A stretch of DNA of 34,984 bases from CAWUIO01 sp963922455 (GTDB lineage Bacteria; Bacteroidota; Bacteroidia; Cytophagales; Microscillaceae): contig CAWUIO010000069.1 of NCBI GenBank assembly GCA_963922455.1, positions 1 through 34,984 of the forward strand, given 5' to 3'. This document shows, piece by piece, positions 16,573-26,115 of this stretch. Each line of letters opens with the position of its first letter. Position 1 is the first letter of the stretch. Below the pieces are notes generated by a model, which saw only the letters and a list, made by a program, of their open reading frames with translations, was not told where the DNA came from and did no database searches. Both the position numbers and the translations under genes were made by a program.

Positions 16573-18102
16573 CTATTTTTCTAACTCTTCAAGGCGTTTT
16601 GCTGCATGTAGATTATTCGCATCCAATTCCAAAGACTTCCTAAAGCTCTGTATGGCTTTTTCCTTCTCTCCCAGAAATAAATACCCCTCGGCCATGCTAT
16701 CATACAAATTGGAAGAATTGGGATACAAGGAGGTTGCCAATGAAAAAATGGCTATCCCATTTGCTCCCCCTTGAGGATGAAAGACCAAATGCAAGCCCAA
16801 ATTATTCAGTTTCCATTCTGGGATTTGAAAGTCCGCTTCTCGGGTTTGGAAGGATTTGTAAAGAGATAGTAAGTTTTGATAGTCTTGGGCTTGGGCTTGC
16901 TCGTGAAAATCCTCAAAGCTGGCTTTCAAAGTATCGGGTGCTTTCTTCTGATAGCGGATTAGTCCAGGGGCCACCCCATTCGCCTCGGGGATATTGTCTA
17001 CAAACTTCCTGGAGGATGCTTCATCTTTCAGAAACGCATTCAAAAAATGTAGGCTATATTGACACATCCAATTATAAGAAGCCATAATTTTAGCCTCACT
17101 TTTGTCTTGTCGGGTATCTCGAGGCTGGAATAAGACCCCTAAGGTACTAAAATGCGCATGACTCAAATCCTCCATTTTTAATCGATAGGCAAGACATGCG
17201 TGCAGGCTATCGTAATAGCTAAATTCGCTATTCTTCCTGGGGTCAATCCCGTCTTCTTTTAAAACGGATTCGGGTATGTCCTTTTGCGCCATATGTAAAA
17301 AGGGCACATCTGCTTTGGCAATAGAATAAAAAGGCGATCTTTCCAAAGTCTCCGGTACATACCGTATACTCCCATCTAATGACAGTACCGCATCGATTTG
17401 CTCGTGACGCATCTGGGCGAGAACCTGAGATAGGCCACCAAAACTAAAACCCATGGTAGCGATTCTTTCCCGATGGGCTTGGGGGTATGAAGTGAGTCCC
17501 CCCAAGAGAAATTCAATATCTCGTGCTTGCGTCTCCATATCCTTTGCCGTAGCTCCCTCCATCCAGCGCGTTTGCGCACCTCGGCTGGGGCTTGCTAACA
17601 CTAAAAATCCATGGCTGGCCAAATATTCACATAAAGCAAAATTTTCTATAGAGGAGGCCTGATAACTGGGGGCATAAAGCACTACGGGAAAGGGGCCCGG
17701 GGCCGCACTTAGACCTTGGTAAGCCTGGCTGTTTTCCATTAAATGGGCTTGGTTTTCGGGAGTATTGGGATAATAAAACCAATTTAAAACCTCCTCATTG
17801 GGTAAATACTCCCATTCCTCTTCTTCTTTAAGGATTTCCATATAGTCCAGGACAAGCATCGGGACTTTGCCATTCGGTTTTTGCCCTGCTGGGTACCACA
17901 TACTGATGGGGATGGGTCTTGGCATACTATGCTTGGCCCAATCGCTTTGCCTGCGATAAGAGCGGCTACTGTCATAGCGTATTTCATGTTGGAAGCCCAC
18001 CGAATAGGCTCCATACTCTAAATTTAGTCTCTTTAGGGAGGTTTGCGCTTCTCCTTGGCCAATAAGACAACACAGGAGTAATCCGATTAATTTTGAATGC
18101 AT
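16573..18102 (-). CDS. Secreted alpha/beta hydrolase (PAF-acetylhydrolase/dienelactone-hydrolase-like) with C-terminal TPRs
   Basis: 509 aa. The signal peptide runs to about residue 20 (cleavage after GEA). The hydrolase domain (about 35-380) has a strand PFPVVLYAPSYQ, the strand-loop GFLVLASPSRG and the nucleophile elbow GFSFGG with Ser220. The Asp and His of the triad are probably in the segments around DAVLSLDGSI and DLSHAHFSTL. The long loop before the elbow resembles the PAF-acetylhydrolase type. Two TPR-like repeats close the chain (SLATSLYPNSSNLYDSMAEG and KAIQSFRKSLELDANNLHAA). The protein probably acts on an ester in the periplasm; substrate unknown. Its start is divergent from the FG-GAP gene. 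Confidence 0.8.
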   Translation of the reverse strand: MHSKLIGLLLCCLIGQGEAQTSLKRLNLEYGAYSVGFQHEIRYDSSRSYRRQSDWAKHSMPRPIPISMWYPAGQKPNGKVPMLVLDYMEILKEEEEWEYLPNEEVLNWFYYPNTPENQAHLMENSQAYQGLSAAPGPFPVVLYAPSYQASSIENFALCEYLASHGFLVLASPSRGAQTRWMEGATAKDMETQARDIEFLLGGLTSYPQAHRERIATMGFSFGGLSQVLAQMRHEQIDAVLSLDGSIRYVPETLERSPFYSIAKADVPFLHMAQKDIPESVLKEDGIDPRKNSEFSYYDSLHACLAYRLKMEDLSHAHFSTLGVLFQPRDTRQDKSEAKIMASYNWMCQYSLHFLNAFLKDEASSRKFVDNIPEANGVAPGLIRYQKKAPDTLKASFEDFHEQAQAQDYQNLLSLYKSFQTREADFQIPEWKLNNLGLHLVFHPQGGANGIAIFSLATSLYPNSSNLYDSMAEGYLFLGEKEKAIQSFRKSLELDANNLHAAKRLEELEK

Positions 18103-18319
18103 AAGGCAGGGATTTGTTGTGTAGGATACTAAAAGGAAAGAAGGATTTTTAGAAAGATGCAGGCTTGCCGAAATTGGCGAGTTAATAGGAAGTTAATGGC
18201 TGGGGTTTGCATCTTTTATAGACCCCAGGGGTCTTTAAAATAACTAAGTCTTAAACGCACATTTTTTCCCCTCTAAGCAAATCTTTAACTAATATTGCCC
18301 AAAATAGCCATATATAACC

Positions 18320-19480
18320 ATGAATACATTAATCTTATTTCAAGTTCACACCCGAATTCTGTTCACAGCCATTTTGCTAGGGCTTGCGCAACTCTACCCA
18401 GCTAGCGCCCAAGTAGACGATTTCTACACCAATGGCGAAGGCAGTCTCTCTTTGGGGAACCTCAAAAGTAAATCGGCCGGAGTCAGTTTCGGCGACGTAG
18501 ACCAAGACGGAGACCTTGATGTGATCATTGCCAATGGACGCCACTGGCCCGATAAAAATGAAGTTTTTTTAAACTCTGGCCGGGGCCGGTTTAAGGTGTC
18601 TTATGAAGTAGGCCCCCTCAAAACCACCAGCTATGCGGCCGTAGTAGCCGATCTGGATGGGGATAGCGATCTGGACTTGGCCGTTGGTAACGATACCTCC
18701 CCCAATCGGATATTTAAAAACGATGGCCAAGGGCAGTTTACCGAAACGGGCTTTTTTGGCAAAGAAAATTCCAATACGCGCAATGTAAGCGTAGGAGACC
18801 TAGACGGAGATGGCGATCCGGACCTCATCGTTTGTAACCGCTTTTACGAAAATGAGATTTGCCTCAACGATGGCCAGGGCAACTTCCCTGAGGTTCTTCA
18901 CTTTGGTGAGAAAAACGATGCTACTCTAGATATCAAACCCACCGATATCGATAAGGACGGAGACCTCGACCTCGTCTTGGCCAACCGAAATAATCAACAA
19001 AACTATATCTACCTCAACGAAAACTTAACATTTGAGAAGAAAATCCCCTTTGGCAATGGAAAGGATGACACCCGGGCCCTAGCCCTGGCCGATTTTGACG
19101 GGGACGGCTTCACAGACATCCTCGCGGGCAATATCCGAGGAGTCAACCAAATCTTCTTTGGGGATGCCGAATTGAGCTTTCAGCGATCGCTCGTATTAAA
19201 CGCCAAAAAAGACAGGACCTACTGCCTAGATGCAGGTGATTTTGACCAAGACGGGGACATAGACATTTTAGTTGGCAATTCTAAGGAGAAAAACCTGCTC
19301 TATATCAACCAGGGACAAGGCCGCGAATTTGAAGCCCGCAAGCTCAGCAAAAATTCCTCGAGTACCTACTCGATCAAGTTTGCCGACTTCAACCAAGATG
19401 GCTATCTGGATATTGCCGAAGCCAATTCGGATGGGCTTAACTATTATTACATGAACCTCTTATCCCGTAAGAAGAAATGA
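18320..19480 (+). CDS. Secreted FG-GAP/VCBS beta-propeller protein
   Basis: 386 aa with a signal peptide (cleavage after PASAQ at about 31). Seven repeats follow, each with a Ca2+-binding D-x-D-x-D-G-x-x-D type loop: DVDQDGDLD, DLDGDSDLD, DLDGDGDPD, DIDKDGDLD, DFDGDGFTD, DFDQDGDID and DFNQDGYLD. Seven repeats suit a complete seven-bladed propeller, the integrin-alpha-like adhesion or binding fold. No enzyme domain or C-terminal secretion (Por) sorting domain is visible; the chain ends right after the last blade in a basic RKKK tail. It is likely periplasmic or surface exposed. Confidence 0.85.
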   Translation: MNTLILFQVHTRILFTAILLGLAQLYPASAQVDDFYTNGEGSLSLGNLKSKSAGVSFGDVDQDGDLDVIIANGRHWPDKNEVFLNSGRGRFKVSYEVGPLKTTSYAAVVADLDGDSDLDLAVGNDTSPNRIFKNDGQGQFTETGFFGKENSNTRNVSVGDLDGDGDPDLIVCNRFYENEICLNDGQGNFPEVLHFGEKNDATLDIKPTDIDKDGDLDLVLANRNNQQNYIYLNENLTFEKKIPFGNGKDDTRALALADFDGDGFTDILAGNIRGVNQIFFGDAELSFQRSLVLNAKKDRTYCLDAGDFDQDGDIDILVGNSKEKNLLYINQGQGREFEARKLSKNSSSTYSIKFADFNQDGYLDIAEANSDGLNYYYMNLLSRKKK

Positions 19481-19536
19481 TTTATTACTAAAATGAAAAT
19501 AGAAAGCAAGCCATAGGTTCTTTTTACTTTAATGCT

Positions 19537-19665
19537 GGGGCTTACCCGCGCAAAGCAGTATGTCCCGAATAGGTACAACGTACCAGCGCGGGCCGGGCTG
19601 TCACTACTCGCCGGCCCCCGCACCCCCAGCGGCGGGCTCAAACAGGCCGTTCCATCCCTAAGCCA
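19537..19665 (+). repeat. Structured dispersed repeat, copy 6
   Basis: Left end GGGGCTTACCCGCGC (one difference), 34-nt loop, stem partner GCGCGGGC (19586-19593). The second hairpin is of the CGCCGG / GGCGGG type, and the right end is CATCCCTAAGCCA. It lies 56 bp 3' of the FG-GAP gene and between the 3' ends of convergent genes. Confidence 0.85.
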
Positions 19666-19676
19666 AAAAAACGGCT

Positions 19677-20219
19677 TTACTTACTAAAATTGTTTTTCAG
19701 TAGCTCATAAATCACGTTATGGGCTTGATGCGCATCCACGAGATCTGTTCTGACTTGAAAGCGGTTCCGTTCCAACAATTTCCGGGAAGGGATATTTTCT
19801 CTATGCGTATAAGCTAAGATGTTTTCTAGGGCCAAATGCTCAAAACCAAAATTCAGAACCGCTCGCATGGCTTCTTGCATAATGCCCTTGCCTTGAAATT
19901 CCGGATGAAGGTCATACCCAGTTTCTGCTATTGTACGATCTTCTGAAAAATTCCAAAGGCAAATACTACCCAGCATCTCCTTTTGGGGGACAAGGCAAAT
20001 GCACCAATAGTACATATTGTTCTCTTGGAAGCCCCGGTTTATTTTTTCAATAAATGCCAAGGCTTTATCCTGGGTCTCTGCCCTAGATCTTTGCACCCAT
20101 CGATTTACCTCAGGATCTGTTCGTAAAAAAGAAATCTCTCTGCAGTCGCTCGGTTCTAAGCGTCTCAACTTGAGTCTAGGAGTCGCTATCGTAGGAAAGT
20201 TTTGCTTATCCATCCCCAT
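19677..20219 (-). CDS. GNAT family N-acetyltransferase (RimJ/RimL type)
   Basis: 180 aa. Acetyl-CoA-dependent transferase with the single GNAT fold. The start TPRLKLRRLEPSDCREI is that of the RimJ/RimL group. The pyrophosphate-binding loop is PEFQGKGIMQEA, and the late ENIPSRKLLERNRFQ motif is typical. The group acetylates ribosomal protein N-termini or small amines; the target here is not known. Its ATG overlaps the stop of an upstream truncated frame (TAATG), a sign of past translational coupling. The gene and the remnant lie between two facing structured repeats. Confidence 0.9.
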   Translation of the reverse strand: MGMDKQNFPTIATPRLKLRRLEPSDCREISFLRTDPEVNRWVQRSRAETQDKALAFIEKINRGFQENNMYYWCICLVPQKEMLGSICLWNFSEDRTIAETGYDLHPEFQGKGIMQEAMRAVLNFGFEHLALENILAYTHRENIPSRKLLERNRFQVRTDLVDAHQAHNVIYELLKNNFSK

Positions 20220-20395
20220 TATTGTGTATTGCCATAGGTAGCTTTCTCAACTGAAATAATCTCCCGAATATACGCCCAACCCGCCAGACTGGCATCATAC
20301 CAGACATTGGTTACCTGGGTTCTGCCCCTAAACACCCAAGAATCGCCTCCCTCCTGGGGTGTTCCCTTGATGGCAAAGAGGGTTTGCTCAAGTGG
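20219..20395 (-). pseudogene. 5'-truncated gene remnant coupled to the GNAT gene
   Basis: An open minus-strand frame of about 58 codons has no ATG. It reads PLEQTLFAIKGTPQEGGDSW, then VFRGRTQVTNVWYDASLAGW and AYIREIISVEKATYGNTQ to a stop that overlaps the GNAT start codon (TAATG). Upstream the frame runs directly into the MITE-like repeat (20395-20486), where it ends. The composition is protein-like. This looks like the 3' end of a gene whose front was lost with the repeat. Family unknown. Confidence 0.55.
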
Positions 20396-20486
20396 AAATA
20401 CGGGAGCCTGATTTCATCAGAATCCCGTATTTCTATTTTATACAGGCCCTATTCGCCGACAAAAACCAAACAAGAGCAGTTTTTTA
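20395..20486 (+). repeat. MITE-like repeat, left-truncated copy
   Basis: Shares GAAATACGGG-(A/G)-CCTGATTTCATCA and TTCGCCGACAAAAA with the element at 29510-29688. It contains a perfect hairpin AAATACGGGA (20396-20405) / TCCCGTATTT (20423-20432). The right end GAGCAGTTTTTTA is a weak version of the other copy's terminal repeat. The left terminal part is missing. Confidence 0.6.
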
Positions 20487-20504
20487 ATTGCTTAAAAAAG
20501 ATCC

Positions 20505-20636
20505 CGGCTTAGGGATGGAGCGGCATGTTTGAGCTCGTTTGGGCCTTGCGGGGAGAGGCAGCGAGTAGCGAGAGCCCGGCCCGCGCCGGCAGAAAAGAAC
20601 AGTTGGCCACTTTCCTTTCTGGCGCGGGCAAGCCCC
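20505..20636 (-). repeat. Structured dispersed repeat, copy 7
   Basis: Minus-strand copy starting GGGGCTTGCCCGCGC only 5 bp after the tricorn stop codon. Its 35-nt loop has CAGAAA and TTTCTG that extend the hairpin. The second stem is CTCG / CGAG, and it ends CATCCCTAAGCC. Confidence 0.85.
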
Positions 20637-20641
20637 AAAAA

Positions 20642-23600
20642 CTAAGGTTTTTTATTATTCTTAAAAGATTTATCCGGGTAGGCCGGAGGCGTGGGCACGT
20701 CCCGAGGATCTTCCTTAATCAATTTTTGAAGATGCTCGATGGCAGCATCCAATTGGGCATCTTGGCCCTTAAAGGTAGCGTGGGGTAGATTATCTAGCTC
20801 AATATCTGGGACAAAACCATGCCCTTCAATAAGCCACTCATTGCCTTCGTAAACTCCCATCATAGGAGCCCGGGCGAGGCCATTATCACTGAGACGGTTG
20901 GCCCCACTCAGCCAGATTTCGCCCCCCCAGGTGCGGGTACCAATGGCCTGTCCTAGCCCCAACCTTCTAAATCCATCGGCAAAGGCTTCCCCATCGGAGT
21001 AGGTATTTTCATTGACCAATACCACCATATGGCCCCGGAAGGCATATTGCATATTCCAATAAGGCTTGCCCGAACGGGCCTTCCAATACATCCAGGCCTT
21101 CCGCATAAGTTTCTCTAGGATAAAACTATCAATGTTCCCCCCCCAGTTATAGCGCACATCTATGATAAGCCCCTTCCGGTCAAATACCGGATAAAATTCG
21201 CGATAAAATTGGCTGATATCCCCCCCACCCATGGCGCGTAAGTGTAAGTAGCCAATATCTTTTTGCGACTTTTCCTCTACGTAGAGGCGGTTTTTGTATT
21301 CCCAATCCCGATACCGCAGATTATAGGAACTCCCCAAGGGCTCTACAATAATATCTCGCTCTTCGGAGCCTCTTTTAAGGCTTAAGCGGACTTGCTTAGC
21401 ACTTTGGTTACGAATGAGCTCCCCAATATCGGTGGCCTCAAGTGCCTCTACGCCATTGACCTGGGTAATCACATCCCCTTCCTGTACATCCAAGTAAGGG
21501 TCATCCAAGGGAGACTTTTCGTGGGGGTAGTCGGGGTCAGCTTTGAAAATATAGTCGATCCTAAACCCTCCTTGGGCCTCATCTCGAATAAAAATACCTC
21601 CTAAATTGGCCACTCGGATATTCTTATTGTCACTTCGGGTATCTCCCCCTCGCACACTGGTGTGCAAGGCAGAAAGTTCTCCCACAAATCGCCCAATCAA
21701 ATCAGAAAGTTCATTACGGGTCGTAAGCCGATCAACCAAGGGCAAATATCTGTCGTGCATGGCTTTCCAATCTACTCCGTGCATATTTTTATCGTAGAAA
21801 TAATCCCGCTCCATACGCCAGGCATCTGTGAAGATTTGCTTCCAGTCTTCGCGTGGGTTAATCGGAAAGCGCCAATTACTCATATCGATTTTAGCATCAT
21901 TCAGTTTAGAAATCGGGCTAGTGCCGGCATTGGCCATATAATAGGATCTTCCCTTCCGGATCAATAGCTTCTTTCCATCGGCGGTGAGTTGAAAACCTCC
22001 TACGTCTTTGGCCATGGTCTTGACTTCGGGCTTTTCATGGCCAATTTTGACAAAGGCCAAATGACTCTTAGCGTTAAGTCCCGTTTCGCCCGACATCATG
22101 TACAAGGCTTGGTCATTAACTTCTAGGTTCCAGTAATTTCCGGGCTTTACGGGTACTTCTACCAGGCGGCTTTGGATACCATTGGGGTCGATGAGTACTT
22201 TTACATCGCCTTCTTTATCTCCCTCCTTCTTATCATCGGTATAAAGTTCATCCATAGGACGGAAGGGGGAGCGGGTCCTTTTTTGCAAAGCAACGTGGTA
22301 AATCTTTTCATTGGCATCAAAGTAGGGCTCGGGTTGGCGGGCTCCCCAAGGGCTTCCCACTAAGCTACGGAAGTTACGGTCGGATATAAAGTATATGAAT
22401 TTACCATCGGGACTCCACTTGGGGTTGTAACTATTTGCCCGATCGGTGGTAAGTTCAAATTGCTGCTTGGTATCTACATTATATATATGAATCTGAGCCA
22501 TCGTATTTTCGGCCCTTTGCACAAAGGCCAGCCATTTGCTGTCGGGCGACCAAGTAAAATCCCAGATGCCTTCTCGGTTGCTCGATATTTTAGTACTGGC
22601 TCCGCTGGCAGGATTGAGCACGTACATATTTCTTTCCAAATCATCGTAGGCTATCCATTTTCCATCGGGAGAAGGAATCCCTTGGTACCTGAGTACTTCT
22701 CCGTCTTGGGTAAGGCTCTTCGATTTGCCTATTCCGTTGGCGGGCATGCTTACAAATTCAAATTCACCCGATTCATCAGAGAGGGCGATTACATTTTCAC
22801 CATCGTGCGATAAGACTGCGTCGCGATAGCGTACATCATTTTTTTGGGTAAAGGATACCACGCGGCCCGATTTTACGGGAACCACAAATACGCGCCCCCG
22901 GGCCGTGATTACTACTTTTTCTCCTTTGGGCCCTGGGTTTAGAGACGTGATGTATTGAGAAGGATTAGACTCCCATTTTTCGCGCAATTGGTCCAGATCG
23001 GTAGCCAGGCGGATTTCTATCTTACTAGACGCATCCGAGGCAATGTCGTATTTCCATAGGTCGGCTCCTTTTTGGTAGACAATCGTCCCTTGAGATAGGT
23101 TGGCGTAGCGCACATCCAATTGATCGTGCTGGGTATGTTGCTTCAAGTCTCCTCCCTTGGCATCCATAGACCAGATATTCATGGTGCCATCACGGTCGGT
23201 GATAAAATAGACGCGATTGTTATACCACATAGGGTGGTGACTCTCCCCTGCATGGTCGGTGGTGAGTTTGACCGCTTCTTCACTGCCTTCGGTAAATTTC
23301 CAAATTTGCCGGGCGGTTCCCCCTTGGTAACGCTTCGTAACATTGCCGTGATAGGCAGGACGCACAAAGTAGAGGGTCTTTCCGGTCTCCTCAAAACTGG
23401 CCTCACTGGCTTGATCTAGAGGAATAAAACTCCGGTTTTTGGTTTTGGGGTCAATTTTTACCAAGCGGTCGTCGGGTTTGGTGTTGTAGGCCCAAGTGGA
23501 ATATACTATTTCCCCTTGGGAAGTCCAGGTGGTGGCCCAAGAAGCGTCACTCTCATAGGTCCAACGGGTACTCAAGCCGCCTTCCATAGGAATGGTGTAT

Positions 23601-23884
23601 ACCTCCCGGGGCCCTTCGTAAGTAGCGGTAAACATGATGGTTTGGCCATCGGGAGAGATTTGAGGAAGAATTTCTTCTTCAGGATGAGTGGTCAAGCGAC
23701 GGGCCAAGCCTCCCGAGAGGGGGACCGTCCAAATATCTCCCTCGGCACAGAAAACTACTTGGTTTTGGTGTACGTCGGGGTATTGATAATAGCCCTCAAA
23801 GCCTTGGGCCAAGAGAGATGAGAGGGGGCATACGCCCAGTATCACGTAACAGAAATGGTTTAGTATGGTTCTTATTTTCATCAT
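20642..23884 (-). CDS. Tricorn protease homologue (S41 family peptidase)
   Basis: 1080 aa, exported (signal peptide to about residue 26, LLAQ). The N-terminal half has the six- and seven-bladed propellers of tricorn: repeated PDGK and DG-turn strands, for example LPQISPDGQTIMFTA, FTWSPDSKWLAFVQR and PKWSPDGKFIYFISD. From about 690 the protease part follows: a helical C1 domain, a PDZ domain (GGIFIRDE ... VQEGDVITQVNGVEAL) and the C2 catalytic domain. His741 (SALHTS) and Ser963 (NTYSDGEA) sit close to the Thermoplasma tricorn positions 746 and 965. The family degrades peptides, here in the periplasm. It is the downstream neighbour of an S15 dipeptidyl-peptidase, so the two may serve the same peptide-scavenging task. 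Confidence 0.92.
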   Translation of the reverse strand: MMKIRTILNHFCYVILGVCPLSSLLAQGFEGYYQYPDVHQNQVVFCAEGDIWTVPLSGGLARRLTTHPEEEILPQISPDGQTIMFTATYEGPREVYTIPMEGGLSTRWTYESDASWATTWTSQGEIVYSTWAYNTKPDDRLVKIDPKTKNRSFIPLDQASEASFEETGKTLYFVRPAYHGNVTKRYQGGTARQIWKFTEGSEEAVKLTTDHAGESHHPMWYNNRVYFITDRDGTMNIWSMDAKGGDLKQHTQHDQLDVRYANLSQGTIVYQKGADLWKYDIASDASSKIEIRLATDLDQLREKWESNPSQYITSLNPGPKGEKVVITARGRVFVVPVKSGRVVSFTQKNDVRYRDAVLSHDGENVIALSDESGEFEFVSMPANGIGKSKSLTQDGEVLRYQGIPSPDGKWIAYDDLERNMYVLNPASGASTKISSNREGIWDFTWSPDSKWLAFVQRAENTMAQIHIYNVDTKQQFELTTDRANSYNPKWSPDGKFIYFISDRNFRSLVGSPWGARQPEPYFDANEKIYHVALQKRTRSPFRPMDELYTDDKKEGDKEGDVKVLIDPNGIQSRLVEVPVKPGNYWNLEVNDQALYMMSGETGLNAKSHLAFVKIGHEKPEVKTMAKDVGGFQLTADGKKLLIRKGRSYYMANAGTSPISKLNDAKIDMSNWRFPINPREDWKQIFTDAWRMERDYFYDKNMHGVDWKAMHDRYLPLVDRLTTRNELSDLIGRFVGELSALHTSVRGGDTRSDNKNIRVANLGGIFIRDEAQGGFRIDYIFKADPDYPHEKSPLDDPYLDVQEGDVITQVNGVEALEATDIGELIRNQSAKQVRLSLKRGSEERDIIVEPLGSSYNLRYRDWEYKNRLYVEEKSQKDIGYLHLRAMGGGDISQFYREFYPVFDRKGLIIDVRYNWGGNIDSFILEKLMRKAWMYWKARSGKPYWNMQYAFRGHMVVLVNENTYSDGEAFADGFRRLGLGQAIGTRTWGGEIWLSGANRLSDNGLARAPMMGVYEGNEWLIEGHGFVPDIELDNLPHATFKGQDAQLDAAIEHLQKLIKEDPRDVPTPPAYPDKSFKNNKKP

Positions 23885-24267
23885 AATAATTGATTATAAT
23901 GCTTAGCTTGTAGTACTTGTAATATTACAGGAGACATTTGTATAAGTTAAGTTGCAATTAGAAACCTTCCAAAGAAATGGGAAGCTTTTCTGCTTATTTG
24001 TCAGGATAGTAGCATGGCTGAGGGATAGAGCGGCCTGTTTGAGCTCGTCGCGGGTAGGTGCGGGGGCCAGCGAGTAGCGAAAGCCCGACCCTCGCGCCAC
24101 CCTTTGTCTTTTGGGCTAGGGTTTTTAATCGCGAGGGGCAGCCCCTAGGCTGTCTTAGAAGGTTCTGATGCATGCATCCAGTCGACCGTGTGTTCCTGGT
24201 TGGCCATAAAGCCATCCAGGATGGCAAGCCTATAGAGGATCACTCGGAGGGAGCTGGATTGATACTT
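23885..24267. other. Intergenic region with repeat copy
   Basis: This 383-bp gap holds the repeat at 24015-24145. On the minus strand a short frame (24145-24207) reads MANQEHTVDWMHASEPSKTA. It runs in from the S15 gene's other frame, and I cannot tell whether it is a relic or chance. No promoter consensus was found for the tricorn gene. Confidence 0.4.
24015..24145 (-). repeat. Structured dispersed repeat, copy 8 (compensated stem)
   Basis: Here the first stem is CCTCGCG / CGCGAGG (24130-24136 with 24090-24096) in place of the usual CCCGCGC / GCGCGGG. Both arms changed so that pairing is kept. The loop is 33 nt. The right end reads TATCCCTCAGCCA. It lies about 120 bp 3' of the S15 peptidase gene. 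Confidence 0.85.
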
Positions 24268-26106
24268 TTACTTCCGGGTTGCTTTTTGATACGCTTCTTC
24301 CCCTCCTACCACTGGCAGACGGAGGCTCGTAGCGTCGAGTTGTACCTTAAGCTCAGTACCCGGTTCGGGCCAAAGGGTGTGCTCCTTATCGCTGGAAAAG
24401 ATCATCAAGCCAATTTTTTGACCTTTGGGAATGATTTGATCGTCAGGGATCATATCAAAGGACAAGTCGTAGAATTTCCCAGGGCTTAGCGGTTCACTTT
24501 CGCGGATGGAGCGGTAATTTTGAGGATCGGCCCAGCCCCGGGTAATGATATTGTCGGTAATTTGGGTGGCATCCCCCGTCTTCCAGGGTAGGGAAACCAG
24601 CATGACCGAAAGATTGGCGGCCGCCTTGCTACTGGAAAGGGAAATTGTCATGTTAGCGACTCCGGAAATATGAAGATCTTCCTGTAATTCGGGACTTACA
24701 TACAAGAGCCGGTGGGAAGAGGAGGAAGCCTGGGCCAAGTCTGCTGCCGCAATCGTGTGGTCGTCCACTAAGGATTCTACGGCCTTGGAGCGATCTTGAA
24801 CAGGGCTAAGTTGTCCTTGCTCCCGCCCCCCTTTGCGTAGATACAAACGTACATCCGAGGCGTCTGGGTTAGGATAATCGGCATAGGGAGTGGGATTATT
24901 GGCTTTGTCATTTTCTCGAACGATCCAAGCTTTGGGGTCTTTTTCCACCCCATTTTCTACTCCGTGTAAATACCGGGTAAACCAGCGGTTCATTAAACGC
25001 ATGGGTGGGGGACCGCCGTGGCCCGCTTGGTGGTAGAAAATTTGAGCGGGGAGGCCTTTGTCTTTGGCTGCTTGATAAATCCGGTAACTATGTTCGGGCA
25101 TCACATTCCAGTCATTAAACCCGTGTGACATCAAGAGAGCGGCTTTCATGGGGCCCATATCGTTTAGATAATCCCGGCCGGCCCAGAAGTCATTATAGTC
25201 CCCACTTTTCCGGTCCATCCCGTTTTTCATCTCCGTGTCGCGCACTACCTTATTATTGTAGGCCCGTTTGGATTCGTCTCCGCTATGGATAAAGTCATAA
25301 AGCACATCAATATCTTCTCCCAAGTATCCTCCCGGAGACCGCACCAAGCCATTGGAGCGGTAATAATGGTAATAGGACGTATTGGGGGCTATGGGAATGA
25401 TTGCCTCTAAACCCTCTACGCCCGTCGTAGCTGCGGCTAGGGGCAAGGTACCATTATACGATGTCCCGGTCATGCCTACTTTTCCTGTTGTCCAGTACGC
25501 CTTGACTTCTTCTTGGCCCTCTCGCTCAGAGTAGGCCTTGGCCCTGCCGTTGAGCCAATCGATAACAGCTTTGGGGGCAAGCGACTCATTGTCTCCTCCC
25601 ACGGTGGGGGCTCCATCTGATAAACCGGTACCCGGAGAGGAAGAATGTACTACAATATACCCTCGGGGAACCCAACGATTGATCTGGGAATTGGAGATGA
25701 TAGGGCGTTTTCCCCGACGAGTTACCTCGGGGTGAACCCGCTCGGGGCCTATCTCTCCAAGCTCGTGTTGTACCTCCCAAAAAAGCCCCTTGACATTGGC
25801 GGCTACCCCAGCATAATAAGGACTGGTTTCGTAAACGACGGGGAGTTTAAGGCCTTCAGTTTCGGTTTGTTGGGGGCGGGTAACCGACACGTGCACGCGA
25901 TCCGGTTGCTTATCGCCATCGGTATCCAAGCTAGTTTCAACCCAGAGGTCGTGCCGGATCCATTGGGAAGGGTCGGCAAATTCGGGGACTACCTGCGCTT
26001 CCCCATCTTTGAAGATTGGCTTGACCTTTTCTGAGTTTTGCGAAAAAACCCAATAGGGTGAGGCACTCAAAAGGAGTCCCAGTAAAATTATCCGATATCT
26101 TTTCAT
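24268..26106 (-). CDS. Xaa-Pro dipeptidyl-peptidase (S15 family)
   Basis: 612 aa. The signal peptide ends at about residue 22 (WVFSQ). The catalytic alpha/beta-hydrolase domain has the nucleophile in GTSYNG (Ser216), the Asp probably in HGFNDWNV and the His in QAGHGGPP. The C-terminal jelly-roll domain (about 420-600) is the S15/CocE-type beta domain, including SGVANMTISLSSS. It removes X-Pro dipeptides from peptide N-termini, probably in the periplasm. The GH17 gene stops 9 bp upstream, so both are co-transcribed. The tricorn gene follows downstream in the same direction after 383 bp. Confidence 0.9.
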   Translation of the reverse strand: MKRYRIILLGLLLSASPYWVFSQNSEKVKPIFKDGEAQVVPEFADPSQWIRHDLWVETSLDTDGDKQPDRVHVSVTRPQQTETEGLKLPVVYETSPYYAGVAANVKGLFWEVQHELGEIGPERVHPEVTRRGKRPIISNSQINRWVPRGYIVVHSSSPGTGLSDGAPTVGGDNESLAPKAVIDWLNGRAKAYSEREGQEEVKAYWTTGKVGMTGTSYNGTLPLAAATTGVEGLEAIIPIAPNTSYYHYYRSNGLVRSPGGYLGEDIDVLYDFIHSGDESKRAYNNKVVRDTEMKNGMDRKSGDYNDFWAGRDYLNDMGPMKAALLMSHGFNDWNVMPEHSYRIYQAAKDKGLPAQIFYHQAGHGGPPPMRLMNRWFTRYLHGVENGVEKDPKAWIVRENDKANNPTPYADYPNPDASDVRLYLRKGGREQGQLSPVQDRSKAVESLVDDHTIAAADLAQASSSSHRLLYVSPELQEDLHISGVANMTISLSSSKAAANLSVMLVSLPWKTGDATQITDNIITRGWADPQNYRSIRESEPLSPGKFYDLSFDMIPDDQIIPKGQKIGLMIFSSDKEHTLWPEPGTELKVQLDATSLRLPVVGGEEAYQKATRK

Positions 26107-26115
26107 AAAGGTATA

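Noticed and set aside
24172..24489. 105-codon plus-strand frame overlapping the S15 gene end
   Set aside because: Antisense shadow of a strongly supported peptidase gene.
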